Shown: positions 17,059 through 26,587 of the stretch, piece after piece
How positions within the stretch are numbered: the first letter of the stretch is position 1
Layout: each line of letters opens with the position of its first letter
Source of the DNA: Myxococcus qinghaiensis
GTDB taxonomy: Bacteria; Myxococcota; Myxococcia; Myxococcales; Myxococcaceae
Assembly (NCBI RefSeq): GCF_024198215.1
Contig: NZ_JAKCFA010000026.1
Span: forward strand, 124,001 to 188,000
Length of the DNA: 64,000 nucleotides
Direction of reading: 5' to 3'
Notes under the pieces: model-generated
The model's database searches: none
The model's input: the letters and a program-made list of their open reading frames with translations, nothing else
Told to the model about the DNA's origin: nothing
Position numbers and translations under genes: made by a program

Positions 17059-18050
17059 TTCTTCGCCAGCTCCTCCAGGAACTCCACCTCCTGGATGAGC
17101 CCCTTGCGGATGAGCAGGCGGATGAGGCTGGCCACCATGCGCGCGGGCTTCACCTTCTCCGTGTCCAGCACCGCCTCGTCGCCCCGGGACATGCGCTCCA
17201 GGTCGTCCAGGATGGCCAGGTCGTCATCGGAGAAGTCCGGCGTCGGCGTGAGCGCCAGCGCGGGCTGCGAGCCCTTCGCGGCCCCACCGAACAGCACCAC
17301 CGGCACGCGTGGCTTCTCCTCTTCTTCCGCCTCGAAGATGGGCGGAGGCGGCGGAGGAGGCCGGGCGGAGGCGGGCTTCACGCCCAGCAGATCATCCAGC
17401 GAATCTCCCCCAGGCCCCTGCCGCAGGGCTTCCGCGGGCGGGGGCGGCGGCGTCCCGGGCCGACGGGCGGCGGGAGCAGCGGCGGGTGGTGGTCTCGCTG
17501 CGGGGGGCTTCGGCGTCTCCGGCATCTCCCACTCCAATGGCGTCCCCGCCGTCACGGGAGGAGGGCCGGAGCCATCCTCTTCGTACAGCGGCTCCGCCTC
17601 GACGATGTCCAGCGGCTCTCCCCGCGCCCGGGCCAGCGCGGCGTCCAGGTCGTCTGATGCGACGACGAAGACCCGCACCTGCTTGCGGAGCTGGAAGCGC
17701 AGCTCGTCCACCAACGTCAAATCCCCGGGGTCCTCCACGGCGACGTGGATGCGCTCGCTGCGCCCTTCCACTTCCGAACGGAAGAGGAGGACGCGGTGCT
17801 CCGCCTGGAAGTCCAGGGACACCAGCGACACCACCGCGTGGGGAATCTCCTCGGGCAGCTCCAGGAAGGGCAGTCCGTGCTGCACCGCCAGCGCCCTGGC
17901 CACGTGCAGCGGCGCGCACAGTCCCTGCGCCACCAGCGTCTCGCCCAGCCGCAGGTTCCCCGGAGCGCCTCGACGCCCGAGCGCCACCCGCACCTGCTCC
18001 TCCGTCACCACCCCCGCCTCGACGAGCAGCTCACCAATCTTCTTGCGCAT
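17055..18050 (-). CDS. MshEN/GspE N-terminal domain protein without ATPase (degenerate site)
   Basis: This 331-aa protein begins with the tandem MshEN-type motif (KIGELLVEAGVVT...LRLGETLVAQGL, residues 4-45). That module is found at the N-terminus of GspE-type ATPases, where it can bind cyclic di-GMP. A GspE_N-like domain runs to about residue 145, then a long Pro/Ala linker (150-250) and a C-terminal helix pair that ends LLIRKGLIQEVEFLEEL. There is no Walker A or B. One of the expected Gln positions is Arg (ALGRR), so nucleotide binding may be weakened. It overlaps oppD by 4 nt. Confidence 0.75.
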   Translation of the reverse strand: MRKKIGELLVEAGVVTEEQVRVALGRRGAPGNLRLGETLVAQGLCAPLHVARALAVQHGLPFLELPEEIPHAVVSLVSLDFQAEHRVLLFRSEVEGRSERIHVAVEDPGDLTLVDELRFQLRKQVRVFVVASDDLDAALARARGEPLDIVEAEPLYEEDGSGPPPVTAGTPLEWEMPETPKPPAARPPPAAAPAARRPGTPPPPPAEALRQGPGGDSLDDLLGVKPASARPPPPPPPIFEAEEEEKPRVPVVLFGGAAKGSQPALALTPTPDFSDDDLAILDDLERMSRGDEAVLDTEKVKPARMVASLIRLLIRKGLIQEVEFLEELAKK

Positions 18051-18059
18051 GAGGGCGGG

Positions 18060-18818
18060 CTACCGCTTGACCTTCGCGAGGTACTCGTCGCGGGAGAACA
18101 CACCCTTTTCGATGAGCAGTTCCACCATGGCCTTGAGCGCGGCGACTTCCTTGCGCTGCACCTCTTCCACGCTGCGCAGGAGGTCGGCCGGGCTGCCGGT
18201 GCCCGCGGTGCTGCGCGGGGCCTCCTGCACCGGCGGCGGCGGACGCGCGACCGGGGGCGCGGGCTTGGGCGCGGACACGGCGGCCGCGGCGGCGGGATCC
18301 AGGTCCTTGAGGTTCTTCACCACCGTGCGGCCCTGGGCGTCCACCACCTTGAAGTTGGTGTCCGCGTCCTCCAGCTCCAGGTTCTCCTCGTACATCCGGG
18401 CGAAGGCCCGGGCGATGGAGGTGCGCCCCGCCACGTTGGGGATGATGCGGCACTTCGTGATGGCCCGAAGCTCGTCGAGCATCCGCATGTTGAGCGGATC
18501 CGACATCGCCACCAGCAGCGTCTTGCCCTCGTCCCGCAGCTGCAGCGGCAGCACGGAGAAGTCACGCGCGGTCTGCGGAGGAATCTTGGCCTTCACATGC
18601 GGGGGAACCACCTGGACCGCGTCCAGGTTCACCGCCGGCATGCCGAGCTGCTTGGACAACGCCCGCACCAGGATGTCCTCGGAGACGAGGCTCATCCGGA
18701 CCAGGATTTCGCCAAGCTTGCCGCCCCACTTCGCCTGTTCGGCGAGCGCGGACTTCAGCTGGCTCTCCTGGAGCACATTCGCTTTGATCAGCAGTTCTCC
18801 GAGCTTGATCTGTGCCAT
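18060..18818 (-). CDS. MshEN/GspE N-terminal domain protein without ATPase (intact motif)
   Basis: This 252-aa protein has an intact two-part MshEN motif (KLGELLIKANVL...ALAEQAKWGGKLGEILVRMSLV, residues 5-48), a GspE_N-like alpha/beta domain to about residue 140, a Pro-rich linker and a C-terminal segment (VELLIEKGVFSRDEYL) that resembles the end of its neighbour. The motif spacing fits the cyclic di-GMP-binding MshEN consensus. No ATPase domain follows. It lies 9 nt upstream of the second MshEN gene, and both probably come from one duplication. Role unknown; a c-di-GMP effector is likely. Confidence 0.78.
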   Translation of the reverse strand: MAQIKLGELLIKANVLQESQLKSALAEQAKWGGKLGEILVRMSLVSEDILVRALSKQLGMPAVNLDAVQVVPPHVKAKIPPQTARDFSVLPLQLRDEGKTLLVAMSDPLNMRMLDELRAITKCRIIPNVAGRTSIARAFARMYEENLELEDADTNFKVVDAQGRTVVKNLKDLDPAAAAAVSAPKPAPPVARPPPPVQEAPRSTAGTGSPADLLRSVEEVQRKEVAALKAMVELLIEKGVFSRDEYLAKVKR

Positions 18819-18878
18819 GTCGTGGGCGCCACTCTACCCGACTCCAGCCGCCGCGCTTCTTCTTCCGTGCCTGCCCGG

Positions 18879-19709
18879 TCAGGAACCCGGCACCGGGGGC
18901 GCCGGCGACTCGGGTCCCCCCGCGGGCAGCTCCTGCCCGGACTCATCCACCTCCACCACCTTGGACCCCTCCGGAGGGGTCAACTCGTAGAGCGTGAGGT
19001 CCGGCCGGCCATTGAGCTTGATCTGCTGGTAGCGCAGCTGGAGCTTCGTCCCCGCCTGCTTCGCGATCAGCTCCACCTTGCCCGGGAAGATGAGGCCGCC
19101 CCGCTCCAGGAAGTCGTCGAAGGCCAGGTCATACCCGGGGACACCTCGCACGTGGCTCTTCACCACGCGCAGATACTTTGGGTGAACCTGGAGCACCTGG
19201 CTGGCCGTGCCCCGGTGGAGGGTGAGCACGTAGACGCCCTCCTTCGTGTCCAGCTCCAGCGTCATGCGCTCCGGAGGGATGAGGGGCACCTGGCCCAGCA
19301 TGATGGCCACCAGTTCCTCGCCTGGCAGGACGACGGGCAGGAAGCGCGACACGTTCTGCGGGCTCGCCGGGCCCTGGTAGTAGGTGTGCGTCTCCGTCTG
19401 GTACAGGCCGAAGCGCGTCCCGTCCCCGACGAGGGAGGCGAGGGGCCGGTTGAAGAAATCGAACGTCTCCAGGTGCAGCAGGGCCGGTCGGGTGACGGAA
19501 AGGAACATCCCGATGGTGCCGCTCTGCTGGGGAGACTCGACCCGCAGCTTCGCATCTCCCTCGAGGGAGATGACGTTGTCCTGGTTCTGCCGGACACGCT
19601 GGTAGACGACCTCGGCGTCGGTGAGTTGCCCCTCCGGCCCGAACTCGATGCGCTTGGGGCAGGCCGAACAGAGCACTGCCAGGAAGATTGCGGCGGCTGC
19701 GCGGTTCAT
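18879..19709 (-). CDS. DUF4292-type outer-membrane lipoprotein
   Basis: This 276-aa protein has a short signal peptide with the lipobox CSAC (Cys17). It is followed by a beta-rich domain resembling the LolB/DUF4292 fold, with repeated strand pairs such as SLEGDAKLRVESP and GLYQTETHTYYQ. Such proteins often bind lipid or lipoprotein at the envelope. The end is Pro-rich. It is the first gene of the operon that continues into the MshEN and Opp genes (60-nt gap), and it is divergent from exbB across only 43 nt. Confidence 0.75.
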   Translation of the reverse strand: MNRAAAAIFLAVLCSACPKRIEFGPEGQLTDAEVVYQRVRQNQDNVISLEGDAKLRVESPQQSGTIGMFLSVTRPALLHLETFDFFNRPLASLVGDGTRFGLYQTETHTYYQGPASPQNVSRFLPVVLPGEELVAIMLGQVPLIPPERMTLELDTKEGVYVLTLHRGTASQVLQVHPKYLRVVKSHVRGVPGYDLAFDDFLERGGLIFPGKVELIAKQAGTKLQLRYQQIKLNGRPDLTLYELTPPEGSKVVEVDESGQELPAGGPESPAPPVPGS

Positions 19710-19752
19710 ATCTCCTAGTCTGGGCCAAGGCGCCCTGCCGGGTCACCCACCA

Positions 19753-20478
19753 ATGAGCCTGAACGACATCCTGCATTACCTCCGCCTTGGCGGAGTCACC
19801 CTGGCCCTGCTGCTGCTGGCCTCCGTCGCCGCGCTCGTCGTGGCCGTCGAGCGCATCATCGCCCTCTGGGGGGTGAGCGAGCGCTCGCGCCTCCTGGGCG
19901 AGGCGGTCAGCAAGCACCTGCTTCGCGGCGACGTGCCGGCGGCCCGCACCGCCGCCGAGCGCTCGGACTCCGTCGCGGCCGACATCTTCCTCGCGGGGTT
20001 CGACCGCTGGGAGCGCAGCCGGGGCACGGGCGGCGCGGGCGTGGAGGCCGCCGTGGAGCGCGAGCGCGCCCAGGTGGGACTCAAGCTGCGCCGCAACCTG
20101 TGGATTCTCGCCACCATCGGCTCGATTACGCCCTTCGTGGGCCTCTTCGGCACCGTGGCCGGCATCATGCGCTCGTTCAAGGACCTGGGCCTGGACGTGG
20201 AGGCCGGCGGCACCGGCGGCACCGGCGCGGTGATGACGGGCATCTCCGAGGCCCTGGTCGCCACGGCGGTCGGCATCCTCGTCGCCGTGCAGGCCATGGT
20301 CTTCTACAACTACTTCCAGGCCCGCCTCTCCCGCGTGCTGGTGGAGCTGCGGCTGATGGGCGACGAGTTCGCGGAGATGCTCAAGGAGCGCGCCTCGGGT
20401 CTTCCTCCGGAGCCCGCGCCCCGCATCGACTCACAGCCTCCCCCCACCCCGGCGCGCGTCGACACGCAGCCCGCCTAG
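19753..20478 (+). CDS. exbB: MotA/TolQ/ExbB proton channel protein
   Basis: This 241-aa protein has an N-terminal membrane helix (about residues 12-36), a cytoplasmic loop, and two conserved helices at about 115-138 and 155-182. These carry the family pattern FVGLFGTVAGIMRSF and ISEALVATAVGILVAV. ExbB/TolQ proteins form a proton channel with ExbD/TolR to energise TonB- or Tol-type envelope processes. The ATG at 19753 was chosen because the conserved N-terminus starts there. It lies 19 nt upstream of exbD. No TonB or TolA is nearby, so its partner is unknown. Confidence 0.9.
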   Translation: MSLNDILHYLRLGGVTLALLLLASVAALVVAVERIIALWGVSERSRLLGEAVSKHLLRGDVPAARTAAERSDSVAADIFLAGFDRWERSRGTGGAGVEAAVERERAQVGLKLRRNLWILATIGSITPFVGLFGTVAGIMRSFKDLGLDVEAGGTGGTGAVMTGISEALVATAVGILVAVQAMVFYNYFQARLSRVLVELRLMGDEFAEMLKERASGLPPEPAPRIDSQPPPTPARVDTQPA

Positions 20479-20497
20479 CTCCAGGGAACCGCGCGCC

Positions 20498-20950
20498 ATG
20501 GCCATGGGCAAGACACCGGGGTCCGGTGACGAAGGCGAAGAAGGTGTCTTCGCCGAAATCAACATCACCCCGCTCACCGACATCTTCCTCGTGCTGCTCA
20601 TCATCTTCATGGTGACCAGCTCCGTCATCGTCCAGCAGGGCCCCGGAGGCGGCGCCAAGGCGGGCCTCAAGGTGAACCTGCCCAAGGGCGGCGCTGCGGA
20701 CGTCACCGCGCGCACCACGGACATGTCCGTGGCCGTGCTCGCGGACGGCCGCTTCGTGGTCGCCGGCAACGTCGTCAGCCAGGACGAGCTCCAGAAGGCC
20801 TTCGACGCCGCCAAGGTGAAGGACCCGGACACCGTCGTCATCGTCCAGGCCGACGAGGGCGTCCCGCACGGCACCGTCGTCCAGGTGATGGAGCTGGCGA
20901 AGAAGGCGGGCCTCGGTCAGCTCGCCATCGGCGTGCGCGAGGGCGAGTAG
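20498..20950 (+). CDS. exbD: ExbD/TolR biopolymer transport protein
   Basis: This 150-aa protein has a short cytoplasmic start, the conserved NITPLTDIFLVLLIIFMV segment with the membrane Asp used in proton transfer, and a periplasmic alpha/beta domain. The periplasmic part ends in the usual TVVQVMELAKKAGL helix. It pairs with the upstream ExbB-like protein. Both are followed by a strong bidirectional hairpin. A TonB-independent role, as in AglR/S-type or Tol systems, cannot be excluded. Confidence 0.9.
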   Translation: MAMGKTPGSGDEGEEGVFAEINITPLTDIFLVLLIIFMVTSSVIVQQGPGGGAKAGLKVNLPKGGAADVTARTTDMSVAVLADGRFVVAGNVVSQDELQKAFDAAKVKDPDTVVIVQADEGVPHGTVVQVMELAKKAGLGQLAIGVREGE

Positions 20951-20980
20951 CCCGTCCGTCTCCGTCACGAAGGCCCCGCT

Positions 20981-21059
20981 GAAACACGAAGGCCACCTCG
21001 GGAGCGACTCCCCAGGTGGCCTCGGTGTTTCTGGAGGGCGCCCTTCCCTCAGGGCGCCC
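20981..21059. terminator. bidirectional terminator between exbD and acyl-CoA dehydrogenase
   Basis: A long imperfect inverted repeat (20981-21031) pairs gaaacac and aggccacct with their complements around a short loop. A second hairpin follows, with GGGCGCCC arms at 21036-21043 and 21052-21059. The site lies between convergent genes and should stop transcription from both sides. Confidence 0.75.
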
Positions 21060-21078
21060 GTTCAAACGATGTCGCGGC

Positions 21079-22929
<1,851 letters not shown>

Positions 22930-22999
22930 TCCTGCGTGACGGCTCGCCGCCCGCCTTCAGGTTCGAAGGCCTCGGGTCAGCGGCGCGAATGACACAGGA

Positions 23000-23028
23000 A
23001 GTGTGGCGGTGACTGATTTTTGAGTCAA
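23000..23028 (-). promoter_or_regulatory. promoter with overlapping inverted repeat upstream of acyl-CoA dehydrogenase
   Basis: On the minus strand TTGACT (23023-23028) and CACACT (23000-23005) are 17 nt apart. The 18-bp inverted repeat tgactgatttttgagtca (23010-23027) overlaps the -35 and spacer, with one mismatch between arms. It looks like a repressor operator of the TetR or GntR class. The regulator is unknown. Confidence 0.45.
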
Positions 23029-23042
23029 CCCTGAATGACACC

Positions 23043-23080
23043 CTGCGTTGAGGGGCCACCCTGGCCGCCCCTCACCGCAG
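23043..23080. terminator. hairpin downstream of MaoC gene
   Basis: Arms CTGCG (23043-23047) plus GAGGGGC (23050-23056) pair with GCCCCTC (23067-23073) plus CGCAG (23076-23080) around a 10-nt loop. It sits just after the MaoC stop (23093 on the minus strand) and before the acyl-CoA dehydrogenase promoter, as expected for a terminator. It has no clear T-tract. Confidence 0.6.
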
Positions 23081-23092
23081 ACCCTCAAACCG

Positions 23093-23761
23093 CTACTTCT
23101 TCGGCTTCTTGGCCGAGGGAAGCGTCGCCGTCTTGGCAGCGGGCTTCTCCCGGGGGACGGTCTTCTTGGACGAGGCACCGGTGAGGCGCTCGTCTGCCTC
23201 CTCGTCGACGGCCGAGGCCTCGCTCGAGCCTCCGCCGGTGGACGTGGCGGGGGCGGCGGCCAGGCTCTCCCGGGGCACTTCGATGACGATGGGGGACTGG
23301 CCGGAGCGCTGCCGGTTCTCGTCCTCCAGGGAGTAGAAGAGCTGGATCTGCGCGCCGCCCTTCATCACCAGCTCGCCGCGCTGGTTCTCCGCCCACAGGT
23401 CGATGTCCACGAAGTAACGGCCCGCGGTGCCGTGGCGGTTGCTCACCCGGCCCTTGCAGACGACAGTGTCACCCGGCCACACCATCTTGATGAAGCGCAC
23501 GTTGTAGCGCCGCATCTGCCCGCCCCGGGCCCAGTCACTGATGAGCTGGCCGAGCATGCCCATCACCAGCATGCCGGGGGCGTACACGCTCGGCATGCCC
23601 ACGCTCTTGGCGTAGAGCTCGTCGACGTGCACGGGGTTGTAGTCGCCGGAGGCACCCGCGTACCGGGACAGCTGGACACGGTCCACCGGGGCCTTGGCCA
23701 GCGCCGGCAGCTCGTCTCCGACGCGGATGGACTCGAAGTAGAGCTTGCGCGCGGGCATCAC
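23093..23761 (-). CDS. MaoC-like (R)-specific hydratase/dehydratase, catalytic subunit
   Basis: This 222-aa hotdog-fold protein carries the hydratase-2 signature YAGASGDYNPVHVDELYAKS (about residues 34-53) with catalytic Asp and His, and the following SVYAPGMLVMGML helix. It adds or removes water from 2-enoyl/3-hydroxyacyl thioesters. The last 60 or so residues are a Lys/Ala/Pro-rich tail not usual in the family. Its start overlaps the FAS1-like gene by 4 nt. The two probably make a heterodimer like mycobacterial HadA-HadB. Confidence 0.88.
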   Translation of the reverse strand: MMPARKLYFESIRVGDELPALAKAPVDRVQLSRYAGASGDYNPVHVDELYAKSVGMPSVYAPGMLVMGMLGQLISDWARGGQMRRYNVRFIKMVWPGDTVVCKGRVSNRHGTAGRYFVDIDLWAENQRGELVMKGGAQIQLFYSLEDENRQRSGQSPIVIEVPRESLAAAPATSTGGGSSEASAVDEEADERLTGASSKKTVPREKPAAKTATLPSAKKPKK

Positions 23762-24207
23762 GGGGTCTCCTTGGAGGCGCGGACCACCAACGTCCGGCGG
23801 GCTCGGAACACCAGGTTGCCTTCCTCGTCGCGGCCTTCATCCTCGATGACAGCGATGTCCATCTTCCCGGACATGCCCTGGCGCTCGGAGACGTCCGCGA
23901 CGCGGGTGGAGACGTAGATGCGGTCTCCGGCGAAGATGGGCCGCTCGTAGTCGAAGCCTTGCTCGGCGTGCAGCAGGCTCTTGATGCCCACGCCCAACAG
24001 CTCCCTCAAGTCCGCGGCCGAATGAAAGGACGCGGGAAACGTGGGAGGCGCGATGATGGTGGGATATCCGGAGGCCCGAGCGTACTCCTCGTCGTAGTAG
24101 ATCGGGTTGTAGTCTCCGATGGCCTCCGCGAAGCGGCGGATGGCACCCTTCTCCACTTCGTTGAGCGTCGGCGGCGAGGCACGGCCGATCGCATTCTTGT
24201 CCAGCAT
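23758..24207 (-). CDS. FAS1-like dehydratase (MaoC N-type, probably non-catalytic subunit)
   Basis: This 149-aa hotdog protein aligns with the MaoC_dehydrat_N family: RRFAEAIGDYNPIYYDEEYA, then GYPTIIAPPTFPASF. The position that is His in active hydratases is Tyr (NPIYYD), as expected for the stabilising subunit of a HadA/HadB-type pair. It is coupled by a 4-nt overlap to the catalytic subunit gene and lies 16 nt after the DapB-like gene. Confidence 0.82.
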   Translation of the reverse strand: MLDKNAIGRASPPTLNEVEKGAIRRFAEAIGDYNPIYYDEEYARASGYPTIIAPPTFPASFHSAADLRELLGVGIKSLLHAEQGFDYERPIFAGDRIYVSTRVADVSERQGMSGKMDIAVIEDEGRDEEGNLVFRARRTLVVRASKETP

Positions 24208-24223
24208 TATCCCTCTCCTGACT

Positions 24224-25225
24224 CTAACGTCCGGCCGGAAGCTCGAGCACCGTGAGGAGCCCTGCTTCGGCGGCCGTCAAGCGTGGCGCGGCATTCACCA
24301 GCGCATTCGCGGTGGCCCGGTCGCCTGCCACTCCCCCCGGGATTTCCAACACCAAACGAGGGTCCGCATCGATTTCAATGCGGTCCTTCGGGTCGTCAGC
24401 CCCTACGGCGATGGTCAGTTCCAGTCGCACCCGCTCCTGCCCGTCCTCCAACCCGACCACCGACTGGAACATGCCCGCCACCCGTCCCTTCTTCACGGCA
24501 AACGCGCCGCCCGAGATGTCCTGCTCGGCGAATACGGGGGCTACCTCTTCTTCGAAGTCATCACAATCCAACCCCAGGCCCAGTGCCGCGAGTGCCGCCG
24601 ACTCCACCAGCCCCACGTGGCCCAGCTGCTCACCATCCACCAACTCGAAGAACTCCTCCTCGGTCAGACCGGCGCCGACCTTGCGCTGCAAGGCCTCCCG
24701 GCGGGTGCGCGCGTCCACCACCCGGGTGACTGTCGCGCGCCGCACCGGGCCACACACCTGTCCCGCCGTGGCCACCAGTCTGTCCAGAACGAAACCCGGG
24801 TTGACGCCCGCGCCGACGATGGAGACCTCGGCGCGCTGCGCGGCGCGGTCCAGCTTGTCCGCCAGCTCCGGGTACTTCAGATAGGGGAAGGCCAGCTCCT
24901 CACAGGTGCTGGCAATGGGCAGGCCCAGCTTCAGCGCCGCCAGCAATTGGTCCATCACCGCCGGCAGCCGGGAGCCCGTCGCGTGCAGCAGCACCGCTCC
25001 CTTGCGGCGGCCCACCGCCTTCTCCAGCGAGTCCATCACCTTGACGCGCGGCGCGGGGCCTCCCAGCACGTCGCCCAACGGACGACCCACCAGGGAGGCA
25101 TGGGTATCCACGGCCCCAATCAATTCCACTTCCGGGCAGGACAGGGCAGCTCTGGCAATCTCCTGCCCGATGAATCCCAGCCCCATCACCACCACCGGCA
25201 CCGGCCCTGCTGGGGCTCTAGCCAT
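24224..25225 (-). CDS. DapB-like NAD(P)-dependent oxidoreductase
   Basis: This 333-aa protein has an N-terminal Rossmann motif GLGFIGQEIARA (about residues 15-26) and an AVDTHASLVGRPLGDVLG segment as in dihydrodipicolinate reductase N-domains. The C-terminal domain lacks the HHxxKxDxPSGT signature of DapB and instead resembles amino-acid dehydrogenases such as 2,4-diaminopentanoate dehydrogenase. A biosynthetic DapB role is therefore unlikely. The substrate is unknown. It leads an operon with the two hotdog dehydratase genes, so it may act on a related short acid or amino acid. Confidence 0.7.
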   Translation of the reverse strand: MARAPAGPVPVVVMGLGFIGQEIARAALSCPEVELIGAVDTHASLVGRPLGDVLGGPAPRVKVMDSLEKAVGRRKGAVLLHATGSRLPAVMDQLLAALKLGLPIASTCEELAFPYLKYPELADKLDRAAQRAEVSIVGAGVNPGFVLDRLVATAGQVCGPVRRATVTRVVDARTRREALQRKVGAGLTEEEFFELVDGEQLGHVGLVESAALAALGLGLDCDDFEEEVAPVFAEQDISGGAFAVKKGRVAGMFQSVVGLEDGQERVRLELTIAVGADDPKDRIEIDADPRLVLEIPGGVAGDRATANALVNAAPRLTAAEAGLLTVLELPAGR

Positions 25226-25289
25226 CGGAGATTGCTCCAGGATTCCAAGGGGTTAGCGTTGAAACGCAGCCTTGCCGCGCACCATAAAT

Positions 25290-25390
25290 CACACCTTGGC
25301 GAGCAGGCAAGCGTCACTTGGTTCTACCACTCTTGCCGCTAGCAAGAACCTCCAAGGATTTCCGGGGCTTGCGAGTGCAAAACGCAAGGG
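25290..25390 (+). other. structured intergenic element with repeated CTTGC/GCAAG arms
   Basis: Nested inverted repeats lie here: CCTTGG (25294-25299) with CCAAGG (25352-25357), GGTTC (25320-25324) with GAACC (25346-25350), CTTGC (25332-25336) with GCAAG (25342-25346), and separately CTTGCG (25368-25373) with CGCAAG (25383-25388). They could form a multi-stem RNA or a protein-binding array. The element precedes the HD-GYP gene promoter. I recognise no Rfam family in it. Confidence 0.35.
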
Positions 25391-25398
25391 GGCCCCTG

Positions 25399-25426
25399 TT
25401 TGGCCGCAAGGCAAGGCGTGTATAAA
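25399..25426 (+). promoter_or_regulatory. sigma70-like promoter of HD-GYP regulator gene
   Basis: TTTGGC (25399-25404) and TATAAA (25421-25426) are separated by 16 nt. The -10 is strong and the -35 weak. The predicted transcript starts near 25433, about 30 nt before the ATG at 25465. Confidence 0.45.
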
Positions 25427-25464
25427 GAATGACAGGCCCGCGACCTCCCCGGAGACCCTCCAAC

Positions 25465-26580
25465 ATGGACCGCATCCTCGTGGTGGATGACGACGTGCTC
25501 ATCCTCGCCGCGCTCACCCGGATCCTCCAGACGGAAGGCTATGACGTCGTCACCTACAGCGACCCGGCCCTGGCCGCTCGCGAGGTGGGCTTCAGCGTCG
25601 TGCTGACGGACTTCATGATGCCGTACCTCAACGGCATCGAGCTGCTGGGCGTCCTCCGGGAGAAGAACCCGAAGGCCGTGCGGCTGATGCTGACGGCGGC
25701 GGCGGACTTCCGCACCGCGTCCGAGGCGGTGAACCGGGGCGAGGTGTTCCGGCTGCTCGGCAAGCCCTGGTCGCTCAGCGAACTGACGAGCAGCGTGCGG
25801 CAGGCGGTGGAGCACTACCGGCTGGTGGAGTCCAACGAGCGGCTGACGCGCGAGGTGGCGGACAAGAACGCGGAGCTGGTGGCCATCAACCAGGACCTGG
25901 AGCGGCGGGTGGTGGAGCGCACGACGGGCCTGTTGGACGGGCTCATCAGCGCGCTGGACTACCGCGACACGGAGACGCAGTGGCACTCGCGTCGGGTGGC
26001 GCTCTACTCGCGCAGGCTGGCGGAGGAAGTGGGCCTGGCCGGGGCCGCGCTGGACGTGGTGGAGCAGGGAGCGCTCCTGCACGACATCGGCAAGATTGGC
26101 GTGCGCGACTCCATCCTGCTCAAGCCCGGACCGCTGACGCCGGACGAATGGGTGGAGATGCGCAAGCACCCGGAGTTCGGCTACCGGATGATGGGGAAGA
26201 TGCCGTACCTGCACGAGGCGGCGCTCATCGTCCTCCAGCACCAGGAGCGCTGGGACGGCAAGGGCTACCCGCAGCAGCTCGCCGGCGAGGACATCTGCAT
26301 CGGCGCGCGCATCTTCTGCATCGCCGACACGGTGGACGCGATTACGTCGGACCGGCCCTACCGCAAGGGTCGCCCCATGAGCGTGGCTCGGGACGAGATT
26401 CGCCGCTGCTCCGGCACGCAGTTCGACCCGAACCTCGCGGACGCCTTCCTGCGCATCCCCGAGACGGAGTGGCAGCGCATCCGCAACCAGGTGGAGGCGC
26501 TGGAGGAAGAGGAGAACCAGCGCTGGCGAAGTCACCCGCTCGGGGCCCAGCCGCCGCTGACGCGAGCCAGCGGCACCTGA
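25465..26580 (+). CDS. response regulator with HD-GYP cyclic di-GMP phosphodiesterase domain
   Basis: This 371-aa protein has a receiver domain (residues 1-118, phospho-acceptor Asp49, Lys100), a coiled-coil linker (120-155) and an HD-GYP domain: HSRR at 174, HDIGKIG at 206-212, and HQERWDGKGYP at 259-269, with the DxxTSDRPYRKG region near 295. All metal-ligand positions are present, so it should hydrolyse cyclic di-GMP. The start was set at MDRILVVDDD, where receiver homology begins. No histidine kinase is adjacent. It is the only clear c-di-GMP-turnover enzyme in the window. Confidence 0.92.
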   Translation: MDRILVVDDDVLILAALTRILQTEGYDVVTYSDPALAAREVGFSVVLTDFMMPYLNGIELLGVLREKNPKAVRLMLTAAADFRTASEAVNRGEVFRLLGKPWSLSELTSSVRQAVEHYRLVESNERLTREVADKNAELVAINQDLERRVVERTTGLLDGLISALDYRDTETQWHSRRVALYSRRLAEEVGLAGAALDVVEQGALLHDIGKIGVRDSILLKPGPLTPDEWVEMRKHPEFGYRMMGKMPYLHEAALIVLQHQERWDGKGYPQQLAGEDICIGARIFCIADTVDAITSDRPYRKGRPMSVARDEIRRCSGTQFDPNLADAFLRIPETEWQRIRNQVEALEEEENQRWRSHPLGAQPPLTRASGT

Positions 26581-26587
26581 CCTCACC

